Assembly: GCF_000427865.1 (NCBI RefSeq)
Contig: NZ_ATYV01000003.1
Location: forward strand, 62,001-126,000
Length of the DNA: 64,000 nucleotides
Direction of reading: 5' to 3'
Source of the DNA: Corynebacterium sputi DSM 45148
Lineage (GTDB): Bacteria; Actinomycetota; Actinomycetes; Mycobacteriales; Mycobacteriaceae
The translations under genes were made by a program, and so were the position numbers. This document shows positions 34,034-43,602 of this stretch, piece after piece. The notes beneath the pieces were generated by a model. The model searched no databases. It was not told the origin of the DNA and worked only from the letters and a program-made list of their open reading frames with translations. The number at the start of each line of letters is the position of its first letter. Position 1 is the stretch's first letter.

Positions 34034-34597
34034 ATGAAAGCAGCTGATGCGCGGCGCCCGGAGCTTTCGCCAGCGTTGACCGGGGATGAACTCAAGCGCT
34101 GGTACTGGCTCAAAGGAGAGCTAGCCGCGTTCGCCCGCCAGATCGGCGTCCGGGCCACGGGGAGTAAGGACGTTCTGACCCGGCGAATTGCCGCGACTCT
34201 GGACGGGGAGCCGTTTCAGGAGCCAGAGCCAGCCCGACGATCGACGTCTGCGCAACTTTCGGCACCGCTGACACCAGACACCGTGACCCCTGCCGGTCAG
34301 AGGTGTAGCCAGATCGTTCGAGCCTGGTTTTCGGTCAAGGTTGGAGACGGCTTTCATTTCGACGCGCAGATGCGTGATTTCTTCGCGCACACCGATGGGA
34401 CGCAAACGCTGCAGGACGCGCTTAGCCACTATCGAGATACCCGCGCAGCAGGTCCAAGAGAGATCGGTCCGCAGTTCGAATTCAACCGGTTTACTCGGGC
34501 CTGGCGAGAAGAACATAAGGTAAGCACTCACCAGGAACTCCTCGACGCGTGGAATGAGTACCGCAACGCCCCAGTTGATGAAAGAGTTCGCATATAG
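34034..34597 (+). CDS. SAP-domain protein, DUF6434-like
   Basis: 187 residues. The N-terminal part (about 14-50) has the helix-turn-helix-like SAP pattern L-K-x-W-Y-W-L-K-x-E-L-A-A-F-A-R-Q-I-G-V-x-x-T-G-S-K, expected to bind nucleic acid. A Pro/Ser linker (about 58-88) leads into a second domain (about 90-187) with F-D-A-Q-M-R-D-F-F and a C-terminal E-x-N-R-F-T-R-x-W segment, as in DUF6434 proteins. Its function is unknown. It is monocistronic between tRNA-Thr and the SGNH esterase. Confidence 0.65.
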   Translation: MKAADARRPELSPALTGDELKRWYWLKGELAAFARQIGVRATGSKDVLTRRIAATLDGEPFQEPEPARRSTSAQLSAPLTPDTVTPAGQRCSQIVRAWFSVKVGDGFHFDAQMRDFFAHTDGTQTLQDALSHYRDTRAAGPREIGPQFEFNRFTRAWREEHKVSTHQELLDAWNEYRNAPVDERVRI

Positions 34598-34711
34598 ATG
34601 TGCGCGGCAAGGAGGGCTCGGGAGGTGGCGTGCGAGTCGTTCGAATCGACGCTTGTTGATGCGGGTGCACCAGTCGTTCCGGAGTAGCTTCGTGACCCAA
34701 ATGTAATCTGT

Positions 34712-34717
34712 TAGGGT
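34712..34717 (+). promoter_or_regulatory. -10 hexamer TAGGGT of leaderless gene
   Basis: TAGGGT is followed by 8 bases and ATG at 34726. A second candidate, TAATCT, lies a few bases upstream. Confidence 0.4.
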
Positions 34718-34725
34718 CGGTGATC

Positions 34726-35583
34726 ATGCAGAAGATCCTGAAGCGCACCGCTGGTGCGACAGCCGCCATTGCCCTTGCCGTCACTATCGGAACCTCCGTC
34801 GCATCTGCGGAGCCGTCGGCAGAGCTGGTGACCTTCGGAGATTCCTTCACCGCCAACCCGGACACCGTGCTGAACGCTCTAAACAACAGCGGCCTTCCGA
34901 TTCCGGAGCTCGAGGGAACCGTCCCGGTTGAGACCACCGACGGTTGTGCTCAGGCAATGAACAACTGGCCGCGTCAGCTCGGTGAGCAGCAGGGTCTGTC
35001 CGTCGCGGACTACTCCTGCACCGCCGGTACCTCCACCGGTGCCGTCCAGAAGCTGCAGACCGCTATTGCAGACGGCAAGGTCGGCCCGGGCACCAAGCAC
35101 ATCGTCGCGATGATCGGTGGCAATGACTTCGGTGGTTTCGGTGCGCTGGACACGATGACTCCGCCGACCAAGGAAAACGTTAACGCGCAGTTCATGGACA
35201 ACATGGATGCGTTTGTTGCTGAGGCACGCCGTGTCGCTCCGGACGTGCAGATTACCCTCGCCGGCTACCCGGAGGTCCTCGACCAGAACCGCCTGTGCCT
35301 GATCCAGCTCGACGGCAACGCGCCGGTCGGCTTCGAGGTCCCGGGCAACCTGGGCGTGCAGTACCAGGACTGGATGGCCGAGCAGATGGGCTGGGCTGCT
35401 GACAAGCACGACCTGGTCTTCGTCGACAACTACAACATGACCCGCGGACACAGCACCTGTGCTCCGGCGGAGCAGCGCTACGTCACCGGAATCATCGATA
35501 ATGAGACCGACTGGAACATGCAGCTGCACCCGACTGCTGAAGGCTCCCGCGTCGTCGCAGAGAACGTTGGCGCAACCTTCTAG
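34726..35583 (+). CDS. Secreted SGNH/GDSL esterase
   Basis: 285 residues. Signal peptide 1-28 (K-R-T-A-G then a hydrophobic core, cleavage after A-S-A). Block I is F-G-D-S with nucleophile Ser40; block III is G-G-N-D near 130, and the C-terminal catalytic histidine lies in L-H-P-T near 267. Four cysteines suggest disulfides outside the cell. It is probably an extracellular lipase or esterase. An in-frame GTG six bases upstream is a less likely start. Confidence 0.87.
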   Translation: MQKILKRTAGATAAIALAVTIGTSVASAEPSAELVTFGDSFTANPDTVLNALNNSGLPIPELEGTVPVETTDGCAQAMNNWPRQLGEQQGLSVADYSCTAGTSTGAVQKLQTAIADGKVGPGTKHIVAMIGGNDFGGFGALDTMTPPTKENVNAQFMDNMDAFVAEARRVAPDVQITLAGYPEVLDQNRLCLIQLDGNAPVGFEVPGNLGVQYQDWMAEQMGWAADKHDLVFVDNYNMTRGHSTCAPAEQRYVTGIIDNETDWNMQLHPTAEGSRVVAENVGATF

Positions 35584-35594
35584 GCTCTGCATAC

Positions 35595-35637
35595 AAACTC
35601 CTGGTTATCACCTCATCGGTGGTGGCCGGGAGTTTTG
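35595..35637 (+). terminator. Intrinsic terminator of esterase gene
   Basis: AAACTCC pairs with GGAGTTT around a partly paired interior, followed by a T run. Confidence 0.65.
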
Positions 35638-35886
35638 TGTTGTAGGGGAGGGGGGCGGATTCCACGGGCCGAGGGACGCCCTGTCAACGTGAAACAAACA
35701 CCCTGTGGTCGTTGCAGTTTGCAGCTCGGGATGCGACGTTCATAGGGTGATCGGGCAACGCTCGCAGGGTGGCCGACCCGGATTCTGCTTCCGACGCCGA
35801 CGCCGACGCCGTCTGTTGCTGGCGTGGATGCCATCGCAGAGGTCTTCCCTGGTGTGCGATTAGTCTGCGCCAGCAGGGAGAGGCGG
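35638..35886. other. Intergenic region with hexamer repeat
   Basis: About 250 bases without a credible gene between the esterase terminator and the convergent copper ATPase. It includes a tandem CGACGC-type hexamer, a little over three copies, at 35791-35811. Open frames here have no recognisable protein character. It could be remnant sequence. Confidence 0.4.
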
Positions 35887-37956
35887 TCAGTCAACGCTTT
35901 CCGGAGAAAGGTCCAACCGGCGCAGTGTCTGCGCATTGAGGGCGACGACGACAGTCGACAGTGACATCAGGACCGCACCGACACTCATTGGCAGGATGAA
36001 CCCAATCGGTGCGAGTACACCCGCGGCCAGTGGGACAGCCGCGATGTTGTAGCCAGCAGCCCACCATAGGTTCTGCTGCATTTTGCGGTAGGTTGCCTGG
36101 GAAAGGTGCCGGACCGAGACCACTGACCGTGGATCCGAGGAGGCGAGAACTACGCCTGCGGAGCCAATCGCGACGTCAGTACCTGCGCCGATGGCGATTC
36201 CAGCATCGGCCTGAGTGAGGGCAGGGGCGTCGTTGACACCGTCGCCGACCATCGCCACAGTCCGGCCCTCGTCCTGCAGCGTGCGGACCTTCGCGGCCTT
36301 GTCTTCGGGCCGGACGCCGGAGTAAACCCGGTCGATACCGAGTTCCTCGCCGACGGCGTTTGCGACTGCTTCCGCATCACCGGTGATCATCATGACCTCA
36401 ACGCCTTCGCGGTGAAGGGCGTCGACGGCTGTGCGGGACTCGGGTCGGATCTCGTCGGAAAGGCGGAGGGCGCCGATGACGTGGCCGTCGGAAAGCACGT
36501 GCAGGATGATCGCGCCTTGCTGGCTCCATTCTGCAGCGATGTCGCGGGCGTCCAAGCCGTGCTCCTCCAAGAGGTAGGGGCCGCCGACCTCGACTCGGAT
36601 GCCGTTATCGGTGGTGGCTTTTACCCCGACGGCGGGTGAGGAGGTGAAGTTACTCGCGCGCGGAACGTCCAGGTCACGGGACTCTGCGCTACGGGTGACA
36701 GCAATGGCGAGCGGATGTTCGCTGTCGGCTTCTGCTGCTGCGGCGAGGGCAAGTACGTCGTCGTCGCTGTAGCCGTCGGCGGCGTCAATGGCGGTGACGG
36801 TCGGCTCACCCTTGGTCAGGGTGCCAGTCTTGTCGAAGAGGACTACGTCGACCTTGCGCATGGTCTCTAGGGCAAGTCGATCAGTGATGAGGACTCCGCC
36901 ACGGGCCGCGCGCTCAGTAGCAATCGACACCACCAGCGGGATTGCTAGGCCAAGCGCGTGCGGGCAGGCGATGACCAGAACGGTGATTGTCCGGACCACA
37001 GCCGACTCCGGCATTCCCAGGACAGACCAGGTCACAGCGGTGATCGCGGCGGCGGCGAGGGCAAACCAAAACAGCCATCCCGACGCCCTATCCGCCAACC
37101 TCTGCGCCCTCGACGAGGACGATTGCGCATCTGCGACGAGCTTCTGGATCCCCGCCAGGGTGGTGTCCTCGCCGATGGCGGTGACCTCTACGCGCAGGCC
37201 AGAGTCGACGGCAACGGTGCCGGCAGTAACCACGTCACCGGCCTCTCGGCGGACCGGTCGGGATTCGCCGGTGATCATCGACTCGTCCATGCTGGCGGAG
37301 CCGTCGACCACCACGCCGTCGGCAGGTACGGATCCGCCCGGGCGGATCAGTGTGATGTCGCCGGCAACAATGTCTGCGGCGGGGATGGTGGTGACGGTGT
37401 CGTTGCGGATGACGTCGGCCTCGTCCGGGAGCAGTGCGGCGAGGGAACCCAGGGCATTTGTGGTCTGCGCGATGGAGCGCATCTCGATCCAATGCCCAAG
37501 CAACATGATGACGACCAGCAGCGCGAGCTCCCACCAGAAGTCCAGGTCATGCGCGAGCAGTCCCAGTGAAGCTCCCCAGGAAGCGCCGAACGCCACCGTG
37601 ATCGCCATGGCGATGAGCAGCATCATGCCGGGTGAGCGGTCCTTGATTTCTTGCCAACCGCCGGTCAGGAATGGCCTGCCGCCCCAGAGGAACATGACGG
37701 TGCCGAGGATCGGTGAGATCCATGTGGTCCAACCAGAGGCGGGGAGGTCGTAGCCGATGAGCATCGCGAACATTGAATTGAAGGCGATAACGGGAACCGC
37801 CAGAAGGAGGTTCCACCAGAACAGTCGGCGGAATTGCTCGACGTGGCCGGAATGGTCGTGGTGTTCGTTGTGATCGTGATCGTGATCGTGGTGGTGGCTG
37901 TCGTGGCTGCCACTGGTGTGTGAGTGCGTGTGTGAGTGCGTGTGTGCAGCGTCCAT
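35887..37956 (-). CDS. copB: CopB-type copper-translocating P-type ATPase
   Basis: 689 residues. The first 40 residues are very rich in His/Asp (alternating H-D and H-S/T pairs), the metal-binding tail of P1B-3 pumps. Eight helices are expected; the channel motif is C-P-H (331-333) rather than CPC, and the phosphorylation motif D-K-T-G-T starts at Asp375. T-G-E-S near 228, S-E-H-P-L near 415 and G-D-G-V-N-D-A-P near 570 complete the ATPase core. The CPH motif points to Cu(II)/Cu(I) export. A CsoR-like palindrome lies in the promoter. Confidence 0.9.
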   Translation of the reverse strand: MDAAHTHSHTHSHTSGSHDSHHHDHDHDHNEHHDHSGHVEQFRRLFWWNLLLAVPVIAFNSMFAMLIGYDLPASGWTTWISPILGTVMFLWGGRPFLTGGWQEIKDRSPGMMLLIAMAITVAFGASWGASLGLLAHDLDFWWELALLVVIMLLGHWIEMRSIAQTTNALGSLAALLPDEADVIRNDTVTTIPAADIVAGDITLIRPGGSVPADGVVVDGSASMDESMITGESRPVRREAGDVVTAGTVAVDSGLRVEVTAIGEDTTLAGIQKLVADAQSSSSRAQRLADRASGWLFWFALAAAAITAVTWSVLGMPESAVVRTITVLVIACPHALGLAIPLVVSIATERAARGGVLITDRLALETMRKVDVVLFDKTGTLTKGEPTVTAIDAADGYSDDDVLALAAAAEADSEHPLAIAVTRSAESRDLDVPRASNFTSSPAVGVKATTDNGIRVEVGGPYLLEEHGLDARDIAAEWSQQGAIILHVLSDGHVIGALRLSDEIRPESRTAVDALHREGVEVMMITGDAEAVANAVGEELGIDRVYSGVRPEDKAAKVRTLQDEGRTVAMVGDGVNDAPALTQADAGIAIGAGTDVAIGSAGVVLASSDPRSVVSVRHLSQATYRKMQQNLWWAAGYNIAAVPLAAGVLAPIGFILPMSVGAVLMSLSTVVVALNAQTLRRLDLSPESVD

Positions 37957-37967
37957 ACCTTCACCGT

Positions 37968-37984
37968 ATACCCTATAGGGGTAT
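37968..37984. promoter_or_regulatory. CsoR-like copper operator
   Basis: Palindrome ATACCCTATAGGGGTAT with one central imperfection, 12 bases upstream of the ATPase start. On the minus strand TTGACA (37985-37990) immediately precedes it, so a bound repressor would block the promoter. The pattern matches copper-responsive CsoR sites; no csoR gene is in the window. Confidence 0.6.
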
Positions 37985-37986
37985 TG

Positions 37987-38820
37987 TCAACGGTGTCGGA
38001 CTGGCGTGATTACGGGAGTGCCGCGGCGGATTTCTACGTCGACGGTGGCGTCGTAAATCTCAGCGATGCGATCGGCAGTGAGAACCTCCGCAGGATTTCC
38101 GGCGGACACGATCTCTCCACTTGCCATCATCGCCACCTGATCACCGAACTGCCCACCAAGAGTCAGATCATGCATCGCTGCAACAACGGTTAGACCTCGC
38201 CGGGACCGCAGGTCATCGACCAGTTCGAGCACCTCTTGAGCGCGTCCGATATCCAGCGCGGAGGTTGGCTCATCCAGCAGCAGCACCTCTGGTTCCTGCG
38301 CCAATGCTCTCGCTAGCGTCACGCGCTGACGCTCACCGCCAGACAGCTCCGTCAGCCGGCGGTCGCCGAAGTGCAGCGCGCCAACATCGAAAAGACATTG
38401 CTTTACGACGTCCCCATCCTCCCGACCCCACACCCCCGTCCGGGGATGCCGCCCGAGTTCGACATAATCGCTGACGGTTACCCCCTCAGGGATCACGGGA
38501 GTCTGCGCCATGAGCGCCACGGTCCGGGCGTATGCCTTGCGGCGGGACCTGGCGCCGAGTGACAGCGCGGCCGCACCCCATGCAGGTGGCGCGATCCCGG
38601 CGGCGAGCACCGTGCCTGAACGCACCGGGAGAATCCCGGCGATGGCGTGCAGAAGGGTCGACTTGCCGCAGCCATTGGGCCCGACCAGGGTCAGCCACCC
38701 TCCTGCCGGGAGTTTCAAGGAGACGTCGCAAACGGTGTCGGAAGATGCGCCCTGGTGGCGGATGTGGAGGGAGGAGAGGGTGAGGCCGGAGGCGTCGGGA
38801 AGCGGGTTGGTGTTCTTCAT
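37987..38820 (-). CDS. ABC transporter ATP-binding protein (FecE/BtuD/HmuV type)
   Basis: 277 residues. Walker A G-P-N-G-C-G-K-S-T (47-55, Lys53), signature L-S-G-G-E-R-Q-R-V, Walker B L-L-L-D-E-P-T-S and H-D-L-T in the H-loop. ATG 38820 has the strong site AGGAGGAGG upstream; the longer open frame is the shadow of the permease. It is the last gene of a three-gene importer operon, and its start overlaps the permease stop by four bases. Copy 5 of the 11-mer lies in its first codons. Confidence 0.9.
   Translation of the reverse strand: MKNTNPLPDASGLTLSSLHIRHQGASSDTVCDVSLKLPAGGWLTLVGPNGCGKSTLLHAIAGILPVRSGTVLAAGIAPPAWGAAALSLGARSRRKAYARTVALMAQTPVIPEGVTVSDYVELGRHPRTGVWGREDGDVVKQCLFDVGALHFGDRRLTELSGGERQRVTLARALAQEPEVLLLDEPTSALDIGRAQEVLELVDDLRSRRGLTVVAAMHDLTLGGQFGDQVAMMASGEIVSAGNPAEVLTADRIAEIYDATVDVEIRRGTPVITPVRHR
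38793..38803 (+). repeat. Dispersed 11-mer CGTCGGGAAGC, copy 5
   Basis: Exact copy, antisense to codons 6-10 of the ABC ATPase gene. Confidence 0.8.
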
Positions 38821-39842
38821 GGTGTCCTCCTCCTGGCGAAACGGTGGAGGATGAAGAGGAAGAACGGCGCGCCAGCGGCGGCGGTCACCACGCCGACGGG
38901 AAGTTCTGCCGGGGCTAGGAGGGTGCGGCCGATGGTGTCTGCCGCGATGAGGAAGGTGGCACCCCACAGCACGGTCAGCGGCATGAGCAGACGGTGACCA
39001 GGGCCGAAGACTAGGCGCAGCGCATGCGGGACGATAATGCCGACGAAGCCGATCAGACCCGACACCGACACCACCGCCGCGGTGCCCAGAGTGGCCGCGA
39101 GGACGATTCCGATTCGGATCAGACCCGGATGGATGCCGAGGGTGCGGGCCTCCAGATCGCCGATCGACATCACGTCGAGGACCCGCGCTGAGCCCAGCAG
39201 TGCGATGACACAGAGCGCGACTGGGATTGCCGCGAGCAGCACCATCGACCACGACGCGCCATTGAGAGAGCCAAGCATCCACGAGTACACGCGGGGGATG
39301 GTGTCGATATGGCGCTGCTGGATGAACGTCTGCGCGGCATTGGCGAAGGCTGCGACGGCGACACCAGCGAGGATGACCACCGATGGGGAGCGGCCGATCC
39401 CAACGCTGCCACTGACCAGGTACGTCACCGCCACCGCGAGCACACCACCAATGAAACCCGCGGCGATCATCGGTGTTGCCCCGAGTCCGGTGGGAGCCAT
39501 GGTGCCGGCAGCGGTGGCAACAACGACCACAGTTACGGCTAGGCCCGCGCCGGAGGAGACTCCCAGCAGATAGGGATCAGCCAGGGGATTTCGGAAGACC
39601 GCCTGGTACGCGGCGCCTGCGATAGCCAGCATCGCGCCGACGATCGCCGCGATGACAATGCGGGGAAGGCGGATCTGCATGAGCACGTCATGCTGGCGAT
39701 CGGTGAGGACGCCCGCGCCGAAGATCTCCCGGACCACGTCCGAGGCTGGAATGCTCATAGCCCCGACGTGAATAGACAACAACCCCACCGCGACCAGCGC
39801 GAACACTGACGCGGTGAGGCTGAGGGCAGTTTTAGTTCGCAC
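38817..39842 (-). CDS. ABC transporter permease, FecCD family
   Basis: 341 residues with about ten helices. Family landmarks are R-L-P-R-I near 60, the A-G-A-A-Y-Q-A-V-F-R-N-P-L-A-D-P-Y-L-L-G stretch near 77-96, and G-L-I-G-F-V-G-I-I-V-P-H near 272. It forms the membrane channel for a metal chelate. GTG is the start and overlaps the binding-protein gene by 11 bases, so translation is coupled. Confidence 0.92.
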   Translation of the reverse strand: MRTKTALSLTASVFALVAVGLLSIHVGAMSIPASDVVREIFGAGVLTDRQHDVLMQIRLPRIVIAAIVGAMLAIAGAAYQAVFRNPLADPYLLGVSSGAGLAVTVVVVATAAGTMAPTGLGATPMIAAGFIGGVLAVAVTYLVSGSVGIGRSPSVVILAGVAVAAFANAAQTFIQQRHIDTIPRVYSWMLGSLNGASWSMVLLAAIPVALCVIALLGSARVLDVMSIGDLEARTLGIHPGLIRIGIVLAATLGTAAVVSVSGLIGFVGIIVPHALRLVFGPGHRLLMPLTVLWGATFLIAADTIGRTLLAPAELPVGVVTAAAGAPFFLFILHRFARRRTP

Positions 39843-40761
39843 CGACGAGCTCGGGGGCGTTCTCGGACAGCTCGATCAGGGCGTCCGCGACAGACTGAAC
39901 GAACTCCGGAAGGGAGGGGCCCCAGCGGGAGGCGAGGTCGTCGTCAAGCACGTAGATGGTGCCATCCTCAACTGCCGTGACCGAGGCCCAGCCGGGACGC
40001 TCAATGACCTCATCCGGGGAGACACCGAAGTCGCCGCCAGCCAAGAAGATGATGTCCGGGTCCGCCTCGATGACGGCCTCCGGGGTCAGCTGCGGGTAGC
40101 CGGTGTCACCGGTGGCGATGGAGGACAGATTAAAGAGGCTGTACACCTGGCCGATGAAAGTGTCATCGGTGATGGTGAACAGTTCCTCGTCGAGCTCATG
40201 GAAGTACGTCAGGGACGACTCCAGCACCTCATCCGGCACGGAGGCGACGGCTTCCTCGATGCCTTCCTGCATGGCAGCAGCGGTCTCATTCGCCTCACGG
40301 AGATGACCGGTGGCTTCGCCGAGTTCTTCGACTTGGGCGTAAGCATCGTCGATGCTCTGGGCAGCGTCCTGAACCAGGACGGTGGCGCCGACGCTTTCCA
40401 GCCCATCGATGACCTGATCATCCTGGGTACCAAGAATCACTAGATCCGGGTCATACTCCAGGATGGCCTCGACATTCGGGGAGAAACCGCTCAAGCCCTC
40501 GACGGTCGGGGCATCCGACGGGTTGTACGAATACTCATCCGCCGCCACCACATTCTCACCCGCGCCGATGGCGAAGAGAGTCTCAGTGGCAGTGGGGGAG
40601 AGCGACACGATGCGCTCGACCGACGTGTCGCCCGAGGAGTTGCCGGCGTTGTTCGCCTCTGCATTGGCATTGTTGTCGCCATCGGATGCGCAGGCGGTCA
40701 GCGCCAGCGCGGCGGCAGCGGACGTGAGCACGGCAAGTGCCGGGCGGAACAGTGATGTCAC
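39832..40761 (-). CDS. Substrate-binding lipoprotein, BtuF/FecB-like
   Basis: 309 residues. Lipoprotein signal with L-T-A-C lipobox (Cys24), an Asn/Asp-rich linker, then a type III periplasmic-binding fold starting R-I-V-S-L-S-P-T-A-T-E-T-L-F-A-I-G-A-G, close to cobalamin-binding BtuF and to haem or siderophore binders. S-R-W-G-P-S-L near the C-terminus is also typical. No cobalamin riboswitch or full DtxR box is visible upstream, so cobalamin, haem and siderophore remain open. GTG start with GGAGG upstream. Confidence 0.88.
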   Translation of the reverse strand: MTSLFRPALAVLTSAAAALALTACASDGDNNANAEANNAGNSSGDTSVERIVSLSPTATETLFAIGAGENVVAADEYSYNPSDAPTVEGLSGFSPNVEAILEYDPDLVILGTQDDQVIDGLESVGATVLVQDAAQSIDDAYAQVEELGEATGHLREANETAAAMQEGIEEAVASVPDEVLESSLTYFHELDEELFTITDDTFIGQVYSLFNLSSIATGDTGYPQLTPEAVIEADPDIIFLAGGDFGVSPDEVIERPGWASVTAVEDGTIYVLDDDLASRWGPSLPEFVQSVADALIELSENAPELVGAN

Positions 40762-40890
40762 GGTAAACCTCCATCGGAAAGTGATCTTTGACGATGGTAC
40801 TTCAGTGTTCCAGGCTCAGGTCGGTCGTGTTCGCTCTGCGGCCCAGTGAGTTTCAGGAGGCCCAGCGCAGCTCCTGGACGCTAACAGTCG

Positions 40891-40896
40891 TAACCT
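40891..40896 (+). promoter_or_regulatory. -10 hexamer TAACCT of leaderless gene
   Basis: TAACCT is followed by 7 bases and ATG at 40904. Confidence 0.5.
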
Positions 40897-40903
40897 GTTC
40901 CGC

Positions 40904-42160
40904 ATGACTAAGCAGAAGAAGACCCGGACTGCGGGTTCGTCGGGAGTGCCGCTGTGGCTCCTCGTCGCATTCGCCGTCTTCGCGGTCGCCTGGGGCGGCA
41001 ACCAGTTCACCCCGCTGATGGTGATGTACCGGTTGGAAGGCCAGCTCGACCTGGTCTTCGTCGACATGCTGCTGTTTGTGTACGCCCTCGGTATCGCGCC
41101 GGCGCTGTTGATCTCCGGGCCGCTGTCGGACCGGATCGGCCGTAAACCGGTGATGATGACGGCGCCGTTGTTCTCGATCCTCGGCTCCTTGCTTATCGCC
41201 GCCGGTGAATCCACCGGTCCGCTGCTGCTGGTTGGACGCATGCTCGCAGGTGTGGCAGTCGGTATTGCCATGGCCGTTGGTGGCTCCTGGGTGAAGGAAC
41301 TGTCCAGCGACCGGTTCGACCCCAACTCGAAGCCGACCTCTGGTGCGAAGCGCCAGTCGATGTCTCTGACCCTGGGCTTTGGTGTGGGCGCCCTGGTCGC
41401 CGGCACCTTGGCTCAGTTCGCGCCACTGCCTGGTCAGTTGCCGTACCTGCTGCACATCCTGCTGGCGATTCCCACGATCTTCGCGATGATCCCCGTCCCG
41501 GAGACTCGCCAGTCCCCGGTAGGCGCAGCATACGAGCGGAAGTCCCTGCTGTCTTCGATGTACACCCCGTCGATGAAGAATCCGCGGTTCCTCTTCGTCG
41601 CCGCCATGTGTGCCCCGTGGGTGTTCGGTGCAGCCGGTGTTGCCTACGCGATCGTCCCGAACCTGATGCAGGACCGTGTCGGGTCGCCGGTGTTCTTCTC
41701 CGCGATCATTACCTTCGTTGCGCTGATGGCCGGATTCGCGATCCAGCAGTTCGGTCCGCGGATTGCCTCGGAGACCTCTGCTCGGGGCCCGCTGGTGGCG
41801 ATGGGCATCGTGATCGTCGGCATGGTCCTTGCCGCATTCATGTCCGCACACCCGACGGTGGCATTCGCTGCCATCGCAGCTATCGTCCTCGGCGCCGGAT
41901 ACGGCCTGTGCATGTTCGCTGGCCTCAACGAGGTTCAGCGCATCGCCGGCCCCCGCGACCTAGCCGGCCTCACGGGCATCTTCTACTGCCTCACCTACAT
42001 CGGTTTCGCATTCCCGGCGATCCTCACCGAGCTCTCCAAACACTGGGAATGGATGACCTACCCGGTGATGCTTGGAGCCGGTGCCGTCATCGCAGCAGCC
42101 ATGACGGCGGTCGTCGCGGTGAACTCTCGGAAGTTCCTGCCGAAGTCAGATAGCAACTAG
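40904..42160 (+). CDS. MFS transporter
   Basis: 418 residues with twelve predicted helices. The loop 2-3 motif reads G-P-L-S-D-R-I-G-R-K-P-V (about 66-77), typical of drug/proton antiporters of the major facilitator superfamily, and a long central loop lies at about 128-160 and 195-220. The exported substrate is not predictable. It is divergent from the ABC importer and starts without a leader. Confidence 0.85.
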   Translation: MTKQKKTRTAGSSGVPLWLLVAFAVFAVAWGGNQFTPLMVMYRLEGQLDLVFVDMLLFVYALGIAPALLISGPLSDRIGRKPVMMTAPLFSILGSLLIAAGESTGPLLLVGRMLAGVAVGIAMAVGGSWVKELSSDRFDPNSKPTSGAKRQSMSLTLGFGVGALVAGTLAQFAPLPGQLPYLLHILLAIPTIFAMIPVPETRQSPVGAAYERKSLLSSMYTPSMKNPRFLFVAAMCAPWVFGAAGVAYAIVPNLMQDRVGSPVFFSAIITFVALMAGFAIQQFGPRIASETSARGPLVAMGIVIVGMVLAAFMSAHPTVAFAAIAAIVLGAGYGLCMFAGLNEVQRIAGPRDLAGLTGIFYCLTYIGFAFPAILTELSKHWEWMTYPVMLGAGAVIAAAMTAVVAVNSRKFLPKSDSN

Positions 42161-42189
42161 ACCAGCGGTTTCCGCGGCTGCACCTCTGA

Positions 42190-43146
<957 letters not shown>

Positions 43147-43173
43147 TTAGTCTCCCGCCACATACCGTGGGGT

Positions 43174-43602
43174 TTAGTCGCGACTGGCGGCGTCGGCGTC
43201 GTGGGTGGCGGGGGCGTCGTCAAGCGTCGTGTCGGCGATGACATCGACGGGCAACTCTGCCTCCGGCGGCACCGCATTGCTCAGCGCCACAGCGCGAGCC
43301 AGGCGGGCATAGCGCAGTTCCTGCTCGCGGAAGCGGATGTAGGTGCTGACTGTGACGAACAGGAATGCTAGCGTCACCAGGTACAGCAGCAGGTCCGTGC
43401 CGCGGTCGACGCCGAGCCAGTTCGCCACAACGGTGAGATCATCCGGGCGAATCACCGCCCACACGCAGCCGATGACGAAGAGCAAGAAGCCGATCTTCAC
43501 GCCGGCCTTCGCTCGCGCCTTGCGCCGGTTGGTGACGAAGAAAAACATCAGGCCAAGAATGGCCAGCAGCAGGACGATCTGAATGATGGTGGAAACGATC
43601 AC
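43174..43602 (-). CDS. DUF2304-family membrane protein
   Basis: 142 residues. Three helices (about 4-22, 32-50 and 63-85), then a charged amphipathic segment Y-I-R-F-R-E-Q-E-L-R-Y-A-R-L-A-R-A-V-A-L typical of DUF2304. In mycobacteria the homologue (Rv3632) partners the polyprenyl-phosphate glycosyltransferase PpgS. GTG 43602 overlaps the stop of the GT2 gene upstream by four bases, which fits a two-subunit system. Confidence 0.78.
   Translation of the reverse strand: MIVSTIIQIVLLLAILGLMFFFVTNRRKARAKAGVKIGFLLFVIGCVWAVIRPDDLTVVANWLGVDRGTDLLLYLVTLAFLFVTVSTYIRFREQELRYARLARAVALSNAVPPEAELPVDVIADTTLDDAPATHDADAASRD

Noticed and set aside
34598..34711. Possible small gene between the SAP-domain gene and the esterase
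   Set aside because: No start codon with a promoter or ribosome site and no frame longer than about 25 codons.
40762..40890. Possible cobalamin riboswitch before the BtuF/FecB-like gene
   Set aside because: The interval is only about 140 bases, shared with a divergent gene, and lacks the conserved B12-box and the expected stems.
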